The position numbers and the translations under genes are program-made. A stretch of 27,412 bases of DNA from an uncultured Eubacterium sp. (GTDB lineage: Bacteria > Bacillota > Clostridia > Lachnospirales > Lachnospiraceae), in contig CAJTSV010000044.1 of NCBI GenBank assembly GCA_910579075.1, forward strand, positions 1-27,412, read 5' to 3'. Positions 7,221 to 14,783 of the stretch are shown here, one piece after another (position 1 is the stretch's first letter; the number at the start of each line of letters is the position of its first letter). The notes below the pieces were generated by a model. The model made no database searches. It was given only the letters and a program-made list of their open reading frames with translations, and was not told the origin of the DNA.

Positions 7221-8531
7221 TTGTCCGGCAAGTACCGCATCCTTTCCTGTCTTGGAAAAGGAAACAGCAGCGAAGTATTTCTGGCCGAACACAGGAAGCT
7301 GAAGGCATACCGTGCAGTCAAATGTATCAGCAAGTCTGCACATCCGATGCAGCCGCAGCTCCTTCTGGAAGCAGATATTCTAAAAAATCTGAAACATCCC
7401 GGTATCCCCACGATTTACGATGTAGAAGAAGATGATAAGTCATATTATATCATAGAAGAATATATCCAGGGACAATCACTCGAAGCATTCGTGCTTCGTC
7501 AAGACTGTATTTCCATAGATACGGTAATCCATATGGCATTGCAGATATGTGATGTGATAAAATACCTGCATGGACAGCCGGAACCAATTATTCATCAGGA
7601 TTTGAAACCGGAACATATCTTATTATGTGGAAATCGAATTGTTTTAATCGATTTTGGAATCTCATCTTTTATTACCAGCAGTGGAAATACATTCCAGTAT
7701 TTTGGGACCGAAGGTTTTGCGCCGCCGGAAAAATACCAGGGCATTTCCTGTGATGTCCGTGCAGACATTTACGGAATTGGAAAAGTTCTGGAATTTATGA
7801 CAAAAAAGGCAGCAGGACAATCAGACACGAAGTCCCAGCTTCTAAAACCGTTAATCCAAAAAGCATCCGCTTATTCCAGGGAAGAACGTTACGCATCCAT
7901 AGAAGAACTTATCTCAGCATTAAGTAACGTGCTTGAAAACGGTTATCAGAATTTTCAGCAGAAAAAAAACAAGCATCTCTTAAAAAAAATAGCAGTAGCG
8001 GGAACGCAGGAACGTGTGGGAACGACACATTTTGCCATCGCACTTGCCAGTTTCTGCAATCAGTATTACAGCCCCTGCATTTACCGGGAATGCCGCCAGT
8101 CGGACTGCATCCGGCTGCTTGCAAACGAAGAAGGCAGCTATATCGGAAAAGACGGCGCGGTTATGCGCGGGAAATTCCGGGGAATGCCATATTATGGCGA
8201 GGGAATTGCACAATGGGACAGCGATGAATGCCTGTATATCCAGGATTACGGAATACAGCTGGAAGATGTGCTGGAAGGCGGGAACAGGCTGATAGTTGTC
8301 ATGGGAAGCAGGCCGTGGGAATGTGAACGGTCAAGAAGCCTTCTGGAAAAAATCAGCCTGAGAGAAAATCTCGTGCTTGTCTGTAATTATGGAAACAGCG
8401 TGCAGGCAAAACGGATGGCAAGGATGTATCACCACCGTGTCTACTGCTTTCCTCTGGATGAAGATCCGTTTCGCATGACAAGGGAGAAACGGAAATGGTT
8501 CCAGAAGCTCCTGTTACAGGAAGGGTGGTAA
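7221..8531 (+). CDS. Cytosolic Ser/Thr protein kinase fused to a CpaE/MinD-like P-loop domain
   Basis: A 436-aa protein if started at TTG 7221. Residues 1-230 are a Hanks-type kinase: glycine loop LGKGNSSEV, catalytic lysine in YRAVKC (K34), helix-C Glu (E50), catalytic loop HQDLKPEH (D127, K129; the usual metal-binding Asn is His132) and DFG at 144-146. There is no transmembrane or PASTA segment, so it should be cytosolic. From about 255 a MinD/CpaE-like domain begins with AVAGTQERVGTTHFAIALAS, in which the Walker A lysine is absent. The strong site GGAG at 7195-7198 is 22 bp from the TTG but exactly 7 bp from an in-frame ATT at 7206, so the true start may be 7206. The substrate is unknown. 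It overlaps the next gene by 37 bp. Confidence 0.82.
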   Translation: MSGKYRILSCLGKGNSSEVFLAEHRKLKAYRAVKCISKSAHPMQPQLLLEADILKNLKHPGIPTIYDVEEDDKSYYIIEEYIQGQSLEAFVLRQDCISIDTVIHMALQICDVIKYLHGQPEPIIHQDLKPEHILLCGNRIVLIDFGISSFITSSGNTFQYFGTEGFAPPEKYQGISCDVRADIYGIGKVLEFMTKKAAGQSDTKSQLLKPLIQKASAYSREERYASIEELISALSNVLENGYQNFQQKKNKHLLKKIAVAGTQERVGTTHFAIALASFCNQYYSPCIYRECRQSDCIRLLANEEGSYIGKDGAVMRGKFRGMPYYGEGIAQWDSDECLYIQDYGIQLEDVLEGGNRLIVVMGSRPWECERSRSLLEKISLRENLVLVCNYGNSVQAKRMARMYHHRVYCFPLDEDPFRMTREKRKWFQKLLLQEGW

Positions 8532-9118
8532 GAAAACTGAATGGATTTTTAACCGGAAAACTGAAGGAGAAGATCAGTATTGGTATTATTGGGACTGGCA
8601 GCGGATGCGGTACCACGCATCTGGCCATTGCACTGGCAAATTACCTGCAGTCTGGATTGGGAAAACAGACCGCAGTGATTGAAATGCCGGGACAGCATGA
8701 TTTGGAACACATGATTCGGGACGAGTGCAGGGGAAAGCAGGAGCTTTTTCATGTCCAGTACTTTACGGGTATCGGAGTGGGGAAGATACCCGAGATTTTA
8801 AACAGCGGATATGAAGCATTTGTACTCGATTGCGGCGGCGATTACCAGGCCGCCAGGGAAGAATTTTTACGCTGTGACAGAAAGCTTGTAATGGGAAGCA
8901 TCAGCCCCTGGAAAGTATCTGCTTTTGAGCATTTTATGAGGAATATAATTGCAATCGAAAACTATCAACAATGGGAATTTCTGGTTTTATTTGCGGACCG
9001 GACTGACAGGAAAAGAATTCAAAAAAGATATAAAATGCATCTGACAAGCGTACCCTGGATTGAAAATCCATTCTATCTGAAAAAAGAAGACCTGATATTT
9101 TTGCAGAAGCTGCTATAA
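8495..9118 (+). CDS. CpaE/MinD-like P-loop protein lacking the Walker A lysine
   Basis: A 207-aa protein. Its N-terminal part has GIIGTGSGCGTTHLAIALAN, the same G-x5-[VC]-GTTH-x-AIALA pattern as the C-terminal domain of the kinase upstream. The two domains look like paralogues. A Walker-B-like strand AFVLDCGGDY follows at about residue 108. Canonical ParA/MinD P-loops carry KGGxGKT, so ATP binding may be altered or lost here. CpaE-type proteins normally position Tad/Flp pilus machinery. The start at 8495 has AGGGAG 8 bp upstream and lies inside the kinase gene, so the two are probably translationally coupled. Function is inferred from fold and context only. Confidence 0.7.
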   Translation: MVPEAPVTGRVVRKLNGFLTGKLKEKISIGIIGTGSGCGTTHLAIALANYLQSGLGKQTAVIEMPGQHDLEHMIRDECRGKQELFHVQYFTGIGVGKIPEILNSGYEAFVLDCGGDYQAAREEFLRCDRKLVMGSISPWKVSAFEHFMRNIIAIENYQQWEFLVLFADRTDRKRIQKRYKMHLTSVPWIENPFYLKKEDLIFLQKLL

Positions 9119-9131
9119 AGGCTTTGTGAGC

Positions 9132-9226
9132 CTGTCTCAGCAGGAAAGCTGCAGACAGATATTCCAGAATTAAGAAGTAATATTAGAATTAGTAAGAAAT
9201 ATTAGAATTAAGAAAGGAGAAGAAGT
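9132..9226 (+). other. Inter-cistronic hairpin and short A/T-rich repeats
   Basis: CTGTCT-CAGC (9132-9141) pairs with GCTG-C-AGACAG (9148-9158), with no U-tract after it, so it is not a terminator. Three imperfect copies of a roughly 20-bp AGAATTAAGAA-type repeat follow (about 9162-9213), ending at the ribosome binding site of the next gene. Confidence 0.5.
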
Positions 9227-9250
9227 ATTTTAAAATACAGGACAAGGGCA

Positions 9251-9619
9251 ATGCTGCTGCATGGCGTTACCGGGGCATGTATTGCAGGAGTCCCGCTTGC
9301 ACTGGTACTGGCGGTACTTTGGTTCAGCAGCCACAGGCTCTGCCAGCAGGCATCGCAGTACAGGGAGCTGGAAGAACGCGGACTGTATCTGTATGTATGG
9401 ACGCTCAGGGAAGATTTGGACGCCGGAGAAAAAGTCAAAAAAACCAGCCTGGAAAAAAAGAAGGCATGGATTTTAGAGAGCGAAGCTGCGGACATTATGA
9501 ATGACCCCGGGCAGATTACGGGAAAGAAAGCAGGCAGGGCGCTGAAAAAAGGAACAGTCATAAAAACCGGCCTGTTTTTGGACAAAAAGAAGACCGGTGT
9601 TTCCAGGAAAACAAATTAA
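9251..9619 (+). CDS. Membrane-anchored SAF-domain protein, CpaB/RcpC-like
   Basis: A 122-aa protein from ATG 9251. An N-terminal transmembrane helix (about residues 5-27) is followed by a SAF-like segment. The segment has REDLDAGEKVKKTSLEKKK, then GKKAGRALKKGTVIKTGLFL, matching the pattern of CpaB/FlgA-type SAF domains that sit outside the membrane in pilus and flagellar assembly. Usual CpaB proteins are about 250 aa, so this is a short form. The strong site AGAAAGGAGA points to an earlier in-frame ATT at 9227 (GGAG, 7-bp spacer), which would add eight residues including KYRTR, a typical cytosolic positive flank. The gene follows the CpaE-like gene, as cpaB and cpaE are neighbours in tad loci. 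Confidence 0.6.
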   Translation: MLLHGVTGACIAGVPLALVLAVLWFSSHRLCQQASQYRELEERGLYLYVWTLREDLDAGEKVKKTSLEKKKAWILESEAADIMNDPGQITGKKAGRALKKGTVIKTGLFLDKKKTGVSRKTN

Positions 9620-9636
9620 AGTATCTGATAAAGTAT

Positions 9637-9721
9637 CTGACAGGGATAGTATGGGGGATTTATTATATCACAAAGACAGTAAATTCAGAATTGTCAGTTC
9701 TGCATGCTGATTCCCTGTCAG
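9637..9721 (+). repeat. Long-range inverted repeat upstream of the small gene at 9736
   Basis: CTGACAGGGA (9637-9646) pairs perfectly with TCCCTGTCAG (9712-9721), enclosing a small CAGAA/TTCTG stem. The structure ends a few bases before the AGGTGGAGGG site of the next gene, so it could affect its translation. No T-run follows. Confidence 0.55.
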
Positions 9722-9735
9722 GAATAGGTGGAGGG

Positions 9736-9939
9736 ATGGATAGAAATCAATTATTTTTAGAACTGAAAAACATACAGGGACGCGGGATTACCATATTTCT
9801 GGAAGGCGAAAAAAGCACGCCGGAAACGGTGGCGAGCCAGCTGTGTGTACAGGAAGATAACTGTTCTTATATGAGGGATTATGTATATGACGAGGGGGTG
9901 CTGACGGAACTGCATTTTGACAAGGTGCGGTGCAAATAA
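9736..9939 (+). CDS. Small conserved-looking protein of unknown function
   Basis: A 67-aa protein from ATG 9736, just after AGGTGGAGGG; an in-frame TTG at 9691 has no ribosome binding site. The sequence is soluble and mixed: MDRNQLFLELKNIQGRGITI, a middle stretch FLEGEKSTPETVASQLC, and an end YMRDYVYDEGVLTELHFDKV that looks like a compact alpha/beta fold. I do not recognise a named family and propose no function. It is the last gene before the terminator at 10059, so it may be the final member of the kinase locus. Confidence 0.6.
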   Translation: MDRNQLFLELKNIQGRGITIFLEGEKSTPETVASQLCVQEDNCSYMRDYVYDEGVLTELHFDKVRCK

Positions 9940-10058
9940 ACAGAAAAAAAGTAAATAACCGGATGCAGATGGCTGTCAGACACATTTATATGGAAAAGGA
10001 AACCTCAATGCCTTTCAAATAGCAGCCAGAATGCATCTGCAGGAAGAAACCTGACTAG

Positions 10059-10106
10059 AACAGGCAGAAGAAAAGGTATGGGGATACCGGATTCTGCCTG
10101 TTTTTC
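10059..10106 (+). terminator. Intrinsic terminator closing the kinase locus
   Basis: AACAGGCAGAA (10059-10069) pairs with TTCTGCCTGTT (10092-10102), with an inner GGTAT/ATACC stem, followed by TTTTT. The rest of 9940-10234 shows no gene; it holds a partial GCAGATG/CATCTGC dyad (about 9966-10041) and the next promoter. Confidence 0.85.
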
Positions 10107-10158
10107 TGTGTTACAATACCTTCTATTGCTTCTGTTAATCAAAATTTCAGATTGTTTC

Positions 10159-10187
10159 TTGTAAAATACCGCGCAACAGGCTATAAT
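10159..10187 (+). promoter_or_regulatory. Promoter for the GH18-cwlD-sua5 operon
   Basis: TTGTAA (10159-10164), a 17-bp spacer and a perfect TATAAT (10182-10187), 48 bp upstream of the GH18 ATG. Confidence 0.7.
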
Positions 10188-10234
10188 AAAAAGGCCATTA
10201 TAAACGAATCTGAAAATACATTAGGAGGAAAGCG

Positions 10235-11974
10235 ATGAAGGACAAAATAATACCGGTGGTGGCCGTGTTATCCCTAATTTTTATTATCCTTGTGAGTATA
10301 ATCGTTGGGAAAAAGATAAAGCAGTATGTACCAAACAGCGAGGAACAGAATCTTGAAGAATATTTTGGAATTACAGCGGATGATGAGATTGCAATTGAAC
10401 TGAATCACAGTATAATAGAAGAAAAAGCTTTGCTGCGTAATGGCGAGATTTATCTGGATTATAACTATGTACATGATTATCTGAATGACCGCTTTTACTG
10501 GGACACAAATGAAAATATCCTTTTATATACGACTTCATCTGATGTAATCAAAGCATTCGCAGACAGCAAGGACTTTTACACCGGAAGGAAGAAGGACAGC
10601 AAGTCTTATAAGATTGTCCTGGTGGATGTAGACAAGACATATATTGCGTTAGATTATGTCGCACAGTATACCGACATGGAATATGAGTATATAGAAGAAC
10701 CGGGCCGTGTCCTTGTGCAGACGGAATGGGGCACTGTGAAAAAAGTATCTGTTAAGAGAAAAACACAGCTGCGCGTGAAAAACAGTGTAAAGAGCAAAAT
10801 TTTAAAAGAGCTTGGAAAGGATGAAACCTTAATCAAGCTGGATTCCGGAAAAGAATGGACGAAGGCAGCGACGCCGGACGGCCTGATTGGATATGTGCAG
10901 AATAAGCGCCTCGGTGCGGAGACAAAGGAAACGCAGGCCCATGAGTTTGAGGAACAGACCTTTACGCACGAAATGAGGGACTATGAAATCTGCATGGCAT
11001 GGCATCAGGTTACGGTACCGGAAGCAAATAATAATATTGTAAGCGTATTGCAGAATACAAAAGGAATTAATGTGATTTCTCCTACCTGGTTTTATTTAAA
11101 TGACAACGACGGAAATATCGCGAATCTGGCCAGTGCGGATTATGTAAAATACTGCCATGACAAAGGAATTGAAGTATGGGGGCTTGTCAGCAATCTGGAA
11201 AACCAGGAAGTCAGCACGACAGAAGTACTGACGCATACGTCCAAGCGTGAAAATCTGGAAAACCAGATTATTGCGGCAGCTATCCAGTATGACCTGGATG
11301 GAATTAATGTGGATTTTGAAGCTTTAGAGGCAGCAGTGGGCGAGGGATTTATCCAGTTTATCCGGGAACTGTCTTTGAAATGCGACGGAAATGGAATTGT
11401 ATTATCGGTAGATAATTATGTATCTTCGGAATATACAAAGTTTTATGACAGGGAAGAACAGGCTGTCTTTGCCGATTATTTAATTGTGATGGCTTATGAC
11501 GAGCATTATGCAGGCTCTAAGGAAAGCGGTTCGGTCGCTTCGATTGGATTTGTAACGAAAGGGGCGGATGATATACTGGCAGAAAATGTGCCGTCAGAGC
11601 AGGTAATTCTGGGCATGCCGTTTTATACAAGGGTATGGGCGGAAAAACCGAAAGAAAGCGATGGTGATGATGCAGAATCGGCGTCGGATGATTATGTTCC
11701 GTATGAACTGTCGAGTGAAGCATGCGGCATGCTTTCAGCACAGCGTCTGATGGAAGTCAATGGAGCAGAAAAGACATGGCTCGAAGATATGGGGCAGTAT
11801 TATACAGAATATGTCAATAACAATATTACATATAAAATATGGTTTGAAGATGTCCGGTCTATTGAGGAAAAATTAAAGGTGATGGATTCCCATGAATTTG
11901 CCGGAGCTGCTTTCTGGAAGCTCGGGCTGGAAGACAGCACGGTATGGGACACCGTGATTAAGTATATCAATTAA
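10235..11974 (+). CDS. Glycoside hydrolase family 18 protein, YaaH-like, membrane anchored
   Basis: A 579-aa protein. An N-terminal anchor (about residues 7-25) is followed by a copper-amine-oxidase-N-like/stalk domain (about 45-165) and an SH3-like domain (about 170-230: KVSVKRKTQLRVKN, TPDGLIGYVQNKRLG). A GH18 TIM barrel extends from about 245 to the end. The catalytic DxxDxDxE-type motif is intact as DLDGINVDFE (about 353-362), so the acid Glu is kept. YaaH/YdhD-type relatives act on spore or cell-wall peptidoglycan. The start is set by TAGGAGGAAAGCG. It is followed by cwlD, another peptidoglycan enzyme, which supports a wall or spore-cortex role. The exact substrate is not shown. Confidence 0.85.
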   Translation: MKDKIIPVVAVLSLIFIILVSIIVGKKIKQYVPNSEEQNLEEYFGITADDEIAIELNHSIIEEKALLRNGEIYLDYNYVHDYLNDRFYWDTNENILLYTTSSDVIKAFADSKDFYTGRKKDSKSYKIVLVDVDKTYIALDYVAQYTDMEYEYIEEPGRVLVQTEWGTVKKVSVKRKTQLRVKNSVKSKILKELGKDETLIKLDSGKEWTKAATPDGLIGYVQNKRLGAETKETQAHEFEEQTFTHEMRDYEICMAWHQVTVPEANNNIVSVLQNTKGINVISPTWFYLNDNDGNIANLASADYVKYCHDKGIEVWGLVSNLENQEVSTTEVLTHTSKRENLENQIIAAAIQYDLDGINVDFEALEAAVGEGFIQFIRELSLKCDGNGIVLSVDNYVSSEYTKFYDREEQAVFADYLIVMAYDEHYAGSKESGSVASIGFVTKGADDILAENVPSEQVILGMPFYTRVWAEKPKESDGDDAESASDDYVPYELSSEACGMLSAQRLMEVNGAEKTWLEDMGQYYTEYVNNNITYKIWFEDVRSIEEKLKVMDSHEFAGAAFWKLGLEDSTVWDTVIKYIN

Positions 11975-12055
11975 TCAATTGAAAAAAGAAAAAGAACAGG
12001 GATGATTCCGGCGTTCTGTCATATGTATAGTAATAAAACTCTGGAGGCAGGGCAT

Positions 12056-12781
12056 TTGAAACAGAGACTGGAATTAATCATGTCTGTTGTTATTTTGATT
12101 TGTGCCTGTATTCTGGCAAAGACAAGTGCGGTATATGTAACAGGAAGGCAGGCAGTAAAGCAGAAGGACTGTATTGTCATTGATGTCGGGCATGGCGGGT
12201 TTGATTCTGGAAAAATCGGAGTAAACGGCGAACTGGAAAAGAATATTAACCTGCAGATTGCGTTGAAATTAAAAAAAACGCTGGAAGCACAGGGCATGCA
12301 TGTGGTTATGACGAGGGAAGATGACACAGGGCTGTATGATGAAAACGCCAGCAATAAAAAGGCGCAGGACCTGCAGAGACGCTGCGACCTGATTAATGAA
12401 AATAAGCCGCTGCTGACGGTCAGCATTCATCAGAACAGCTATACAAGCCCGCAGATTAAAGGCGCACAGGTATTTTATTACACGACGTCCACCGAAAGCC
12501 AGAAGCTTGCAGAAATCATCCAGAAAACACTGATAGAACAGGCAGACCCGCAGAATCACAGGCAGGCAAAGGCAAATGACAGCTATTATATGCTGAAACG
12601 GACATCCTCTCCAATTGTAATTGTTGAGTGCGGATTTTTAAGCAATCCGGAAGAATCAGCAAAGCTGTCGGACGAAGAATACCAGGAGAAAATGGCTGAC
12701 TGCATCTGTATGGGAGTCTTTGAATATCTTGGAAGGGATATGACAGAAAAACCGGAGGGCCGGGAAAAAACCGGTACATAA
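12056..12781 (+). CDS. cwlD: N-acetylmuramoyl-L-alanine amidase, CwlD-like
   Basis: A 241-aa Amidase_3 protein. The zinc ligands and catalytic Glu are visible: IDVGHGG (His), GELEKN (Glu), SIHQNS (His) and VIVECGFLSN (Glu). An N-terminal hydrophobic segment (about residues 6-24) is a signal or anchor. CwlD removes stem peptides in the spore cortex as the first step to muramic-delta-lactam. TTG 12056 was chosen because CTGGAGGC lies 8 bp upstream; an in-frame ATG at 12002 would add 18 residues but has a poor ribosome binding site. It is cotranscribed with the GH18 gene and precedes sua5 by 23 bp. Confidence 0.87.
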   Translation: MKQRLELIMSVVILICACILAKTSAVYVTGRQAVKQKDCIVIDVGHGGFDSGKIGVNGELEKNINLQIALKLKKTLEAQGMHVVMTREDDTGLYDENASNKKAQDLQRRCDLINENKPLLTVSIHQNSYTSPQIKGAQVFYYTTSTESQKLAEIIQKTLIEQADPQNHRQAKANDSYYMLKRTSSPIVIVECGFLSNPEESAKLSDEEYQEKMADCICMGVFEYLGRDMTEKPEGREKTGT

Positions 12782-12804
12782 AAAAGAAGACAGCAGGAAA
12801 AGGA

Positions 12805-13920
12805 ATGAGGAAGGATATACAGAATACGGCAGAAATAAAACGAATAGAAGAAATAAAAAAAACAACAGAAATAATCAAAGTAAATGAAGCATGCCTGGAT
12901 GACGCGGTTATCCGGCGCGCCGGGGAGATTATCCGTGCGGGCGGCCTGGTAGCGTTTCCGACGGAAACGGTATACGGGCTTGGAGCGGACGCCTTGCAGG
13001 CGCAGGCTGCTGAAAAAATTTATGCTGCCAAAGGGCGGCCGTCGGATAATCCGCTGATTGTCCATATCTGCCGGATGGAAGATTTGGAAAAAATCGTAAC
13101 GCAGGTACCGGAGCAGGCCAGAAAGCTGGCACAGGCGTTCTGGCCTGGCCCGCTTACCATGATTTTAAATAAAAATGACTGTGTCCCGGACCGGACAACC
13201 GGAGGACTTGCGTCGGTAGCAGTCCGCATGCCTGCGAACCGGATTGCGCTGGCACTTATCCGCTCTGGCGGCGGTTTTATTGCTGCACCGAGCGCGAATC
13301 TATCCGGAAGGCCAAGCCCGACGCTTGCAGAGCATGTATGGGAAGACCTGCAGGGCAGGATTCCGCTGATTTTAGACGGGGGAGCCGTCGGAATCGGCAT
13401 CGAATCCACAATCGCTGACTTAACCGGGGAGATTCCTGTTATTTTGCGCCCGGGTTATATTACAATGGAAATGCTGGCCGGGGTTATCGGGCAGGTGCGC
13501 ATCGACCCGGGCATTGTGGACGAAGCATCCGGCATAAAACCGAAAGCGCCGGGAATGAAATATAAGCATTATGCACCAAAAGCGGAAATGGTTCTGGTGG
13601 AAGGAAAGCCGCAGCAGGTGGTTTGGGCAATCAACCGTCTGGCAGCCGCACAGGAAGCAGAGGGAAAAAAAGCAGGCATTATCGCAGCGGCAGAGACAGC
13701 AGACTGTTACAGGCATGGATTTGTTGTCCGTATCGGGGACAGGGGTAACGAAGATACAATTGCTCATAATCTTTATAGGATATTAAGGGAATTGGATAAA
13801 TCCGGCGCAGATATTATTTATTCAGAAAGTTTTTCTACGCCGCGCATTGGCCAGGCAATCATGAACCGCATGCTCAAAGCAGCAGGACATCAGGTTATCC
13901 AGGCCGAATCATTGGGGTGA
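12805..13920 (+). CDS. sua5: L-threonylcarbamoyladenylate synthase (Sua5/YwlC type)
   Basis: A 371-aa protein. The YrdC/Sua5 catalytic domain (about residues 30-225) has AFPTETVYGLGADA, AAKGRPSDNPLIVHI and PSANLSGRPSPT. The C-terminal Sua5 domain (about 250-370) follows the linker PGMKYKHYAPKAE. The enzyme makes threonylcarbamoyl-AMP from Thr, bicarbonate and ATP for the t6A37 modification of ANN-decoding tRNAs. An unusually charged N-terminal tail of about 28 residues precedes the fold; the ATG at 12805 has AGGAAAAGGA upstream. It is 4 bp from the YwlE-like gene. ywlC and ywlE are also close in B. subtilis, upstream of atp, so this is conserved neighbourhood. Confidence 0.93.
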   Translation: MRKDIQNTAEIKRIEEIKKTTEIIKVNEACLDDAVIRRAGEIIRAGGLVAFPTETVYGLGADALQAQAAEKIYAAKGRPSDNPLIVHICRMEDLEKIVTQVPEQARKLAQAFWPGPLTMILNKNDCVPDRTTGGLASVAVRMPANRIALALIRSGGGFIAAPSANLSGRPSPTLAEHVWEDLQGRIPLILDGGAVGIGIESTIADLTGEIPVILRPGYITMEMLAGVIGQVRIDPGIVDEASGIKPKAPGMKYKHYAPKAEMVLVEGKPQQVVWAINRLAAAQEAEGKKAGIIAAAETADCYRHGFVVRIGDRGNEDTIAHNLYRILRELDKSGADIIYSESFSTPRIGQAIMNRMLKAAGHQVIQAESLG

Positions 13921-13924
13921 ATTT

Positions 13925-14380
13925 ATGGATACATATAAAAAAGTGATTTTTGCAGATAAGGCCGGGAACAGCCGTGCCCCGATGGCAGCGGAGCTGCTGA
14001 AGGAATGTACAATAAAATCACCGATTGATATTCAGGCACGCGGAATTATTGTACTGTTTCCAGAGCCTCTGAACCAGAAGGCAGAAGCTGTATTAATCAG
14101 CAATGGAATTACGCTGGAAAATTATATGTCCAGCCAGCTGGAAGAAGAAGATTTTGCAAAAGATACTCTGATTATCGTCATGGGAAGCGCTGATAAACAG
14201 AAAATCCTGGATATGTTTGAAAATGTAATACCGGAAAATGTGCATGTGCTGACAGAGCTGGTAGGGGATGAGCTGGAAATTATGGACCCATATGGCGGCA
14301 CGCTGCAGTCATATGGCATCTGTTACGAAACACTCAGTAAATCTGTCAGGAAGCTGGCGGCTATGCTGAATAACAGGTAG
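13925..14380 (+). CDS. Low-molecular-weight phosphatase (YwlE-like) family protein without the catalytic Cys
   Basis: A 151-aa protein of the LMW protein-tyrosine/arginine phosphatase fold. The P-loop of active members is V-C-x5-R-S-P. Here it reads FADKAGNSRAPMAAELL, so the Cys position is Asp11 while Arg17 is kept at the right spacing. The general-acid loop DPYGG is intact near residue 120. The nucleotide sequence at the site is GCA GAT AAG GCC GGG AAC AGC CGT, so there is no frameshift. Without the thiol nucleophile it is unlikely to act as a classical phosphatase. It may bind phosphorylated ligands or regulate. Position after sua5 and before atp matches B. subtilis ywlE. It is the last gene before the terminator at 14389. 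Confidence 0.8.
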   Translation: MDTYKKVIFADKAGNSRAPMAAELLKECTIKSPIDIQARGIIVLFPEPLNQKAEAVLISNGITLENYMSSQLEEEDFAKDTLIIVMGSADKQKILDMFENVIPENVHVLTELVGDELEIMDPYGGTLQSYGICYETLSKSVRKLAAMLNNR

Positions 14381-14388
14381 TATAATTG

Positions 14389-14425
14389 TGGTACATTTTG
14401 GGAAACCTCAAAGTGTGCCATTTTT
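14389..14425 (+). terminator. Intrinsic terminator of the GH18-cwlD-sua5-YwlE-like operon
   Basis: TGGTACATTTTG (14389-14400) pairs with CAAAGTGTGCCA (14409-14420) with two G-U pairs, an 8-nt loop, and TTTTT directly after. Confidence 0.75.
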
Positions 14426-14489
14426 ATATGAATGGTCAGGTATCCATTACACGTCCCAGTTTAAAATGTTATGAATTGGTAAATATTTA

Positions 14490-14518
14490 TAGACAATTCG
14501 GCAATTAGTGCTTATAAT
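14490..14518 (+). promoter_or_regulatory. Promoter of the ATP synthase operon
   Basis: TAGACA (14490-14495), a 17-bp spacer and a perfect TATAAT (14513-14518), 44 bp upstream of the first gene. It is the only strong promoter visible ahead of the ten-gene operon. Confidence 0.8.
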
Positions 14519-14561
14519 GTAAATAGCGGTTTTTTGCTCTTTGTAAAAAAGGGGGGATTCC

Positions 14562-14783
14562 ATGAAAAACAAACGGAATGTATTTCAGTCATTTTCGATG
14601 GTTATCCAGTTCGGGCTGAATATGCTGGTGCCGATAGTCATGTGTACTATGGCCGGTGTATGGCTTGGCGAAAAGCTGGACATCAAGGTGATGGCGGTTC
14701 CCTTTTTTATCATAGGGGCGCTCGCCGGTTTCCGCAGTATTTATATTATGGTGAAAAAGATTATAAAAGATGATAAAAAATAG
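14562..14783 (+). CDS. atpZ: AtpZ/AtpI-family small ATP synthase accessory protein
   Basis: A 73-aa protein with two transmembrane helices (about residues 13-34 and 40-64) and a basic C-terminus. It matches the AtpZ/AtpI-type proteins that open many clostridial atp operons. The segment MAGVWLGEKLDIKV between the helices is typical. The family is linked to c-ring assembly and Mg2+/Ca2+ transport; this exact role is inferred. The ATG at 14562 has a run of G (AAGGGGGG) 6-7 bp upstream; an overlapping frame from 14534 lacks a proper site. A 129-bp gap separates it from atpI. Confidence 0.75.
   Translation: MKNKRNVFQSFSMVIQFGLNMLVPIVMCTMAGVWLGEKLDIKVMAVPFFIIGALAGFRSIYIMVKKIIKDDKK

Noticed and set aside
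7163..7435. Short plus-strand frame overlapping the kinase start
   Set aside because: It is out of frame with the clear kinase glycine loop and its codon use is poor.
9132..9158. Terminator inside the kinase locus
   Set aside because: The hairpin has no U-tract after it and the next ribosome binding site follows in the same transcript.
12019..12878. Several minus-strand open frames over cwlD and the sua5 start
   Set aside because: They are antisense to well-supported genes, hydrophobic by codon mirror effect, and lack ribosome binding sites.
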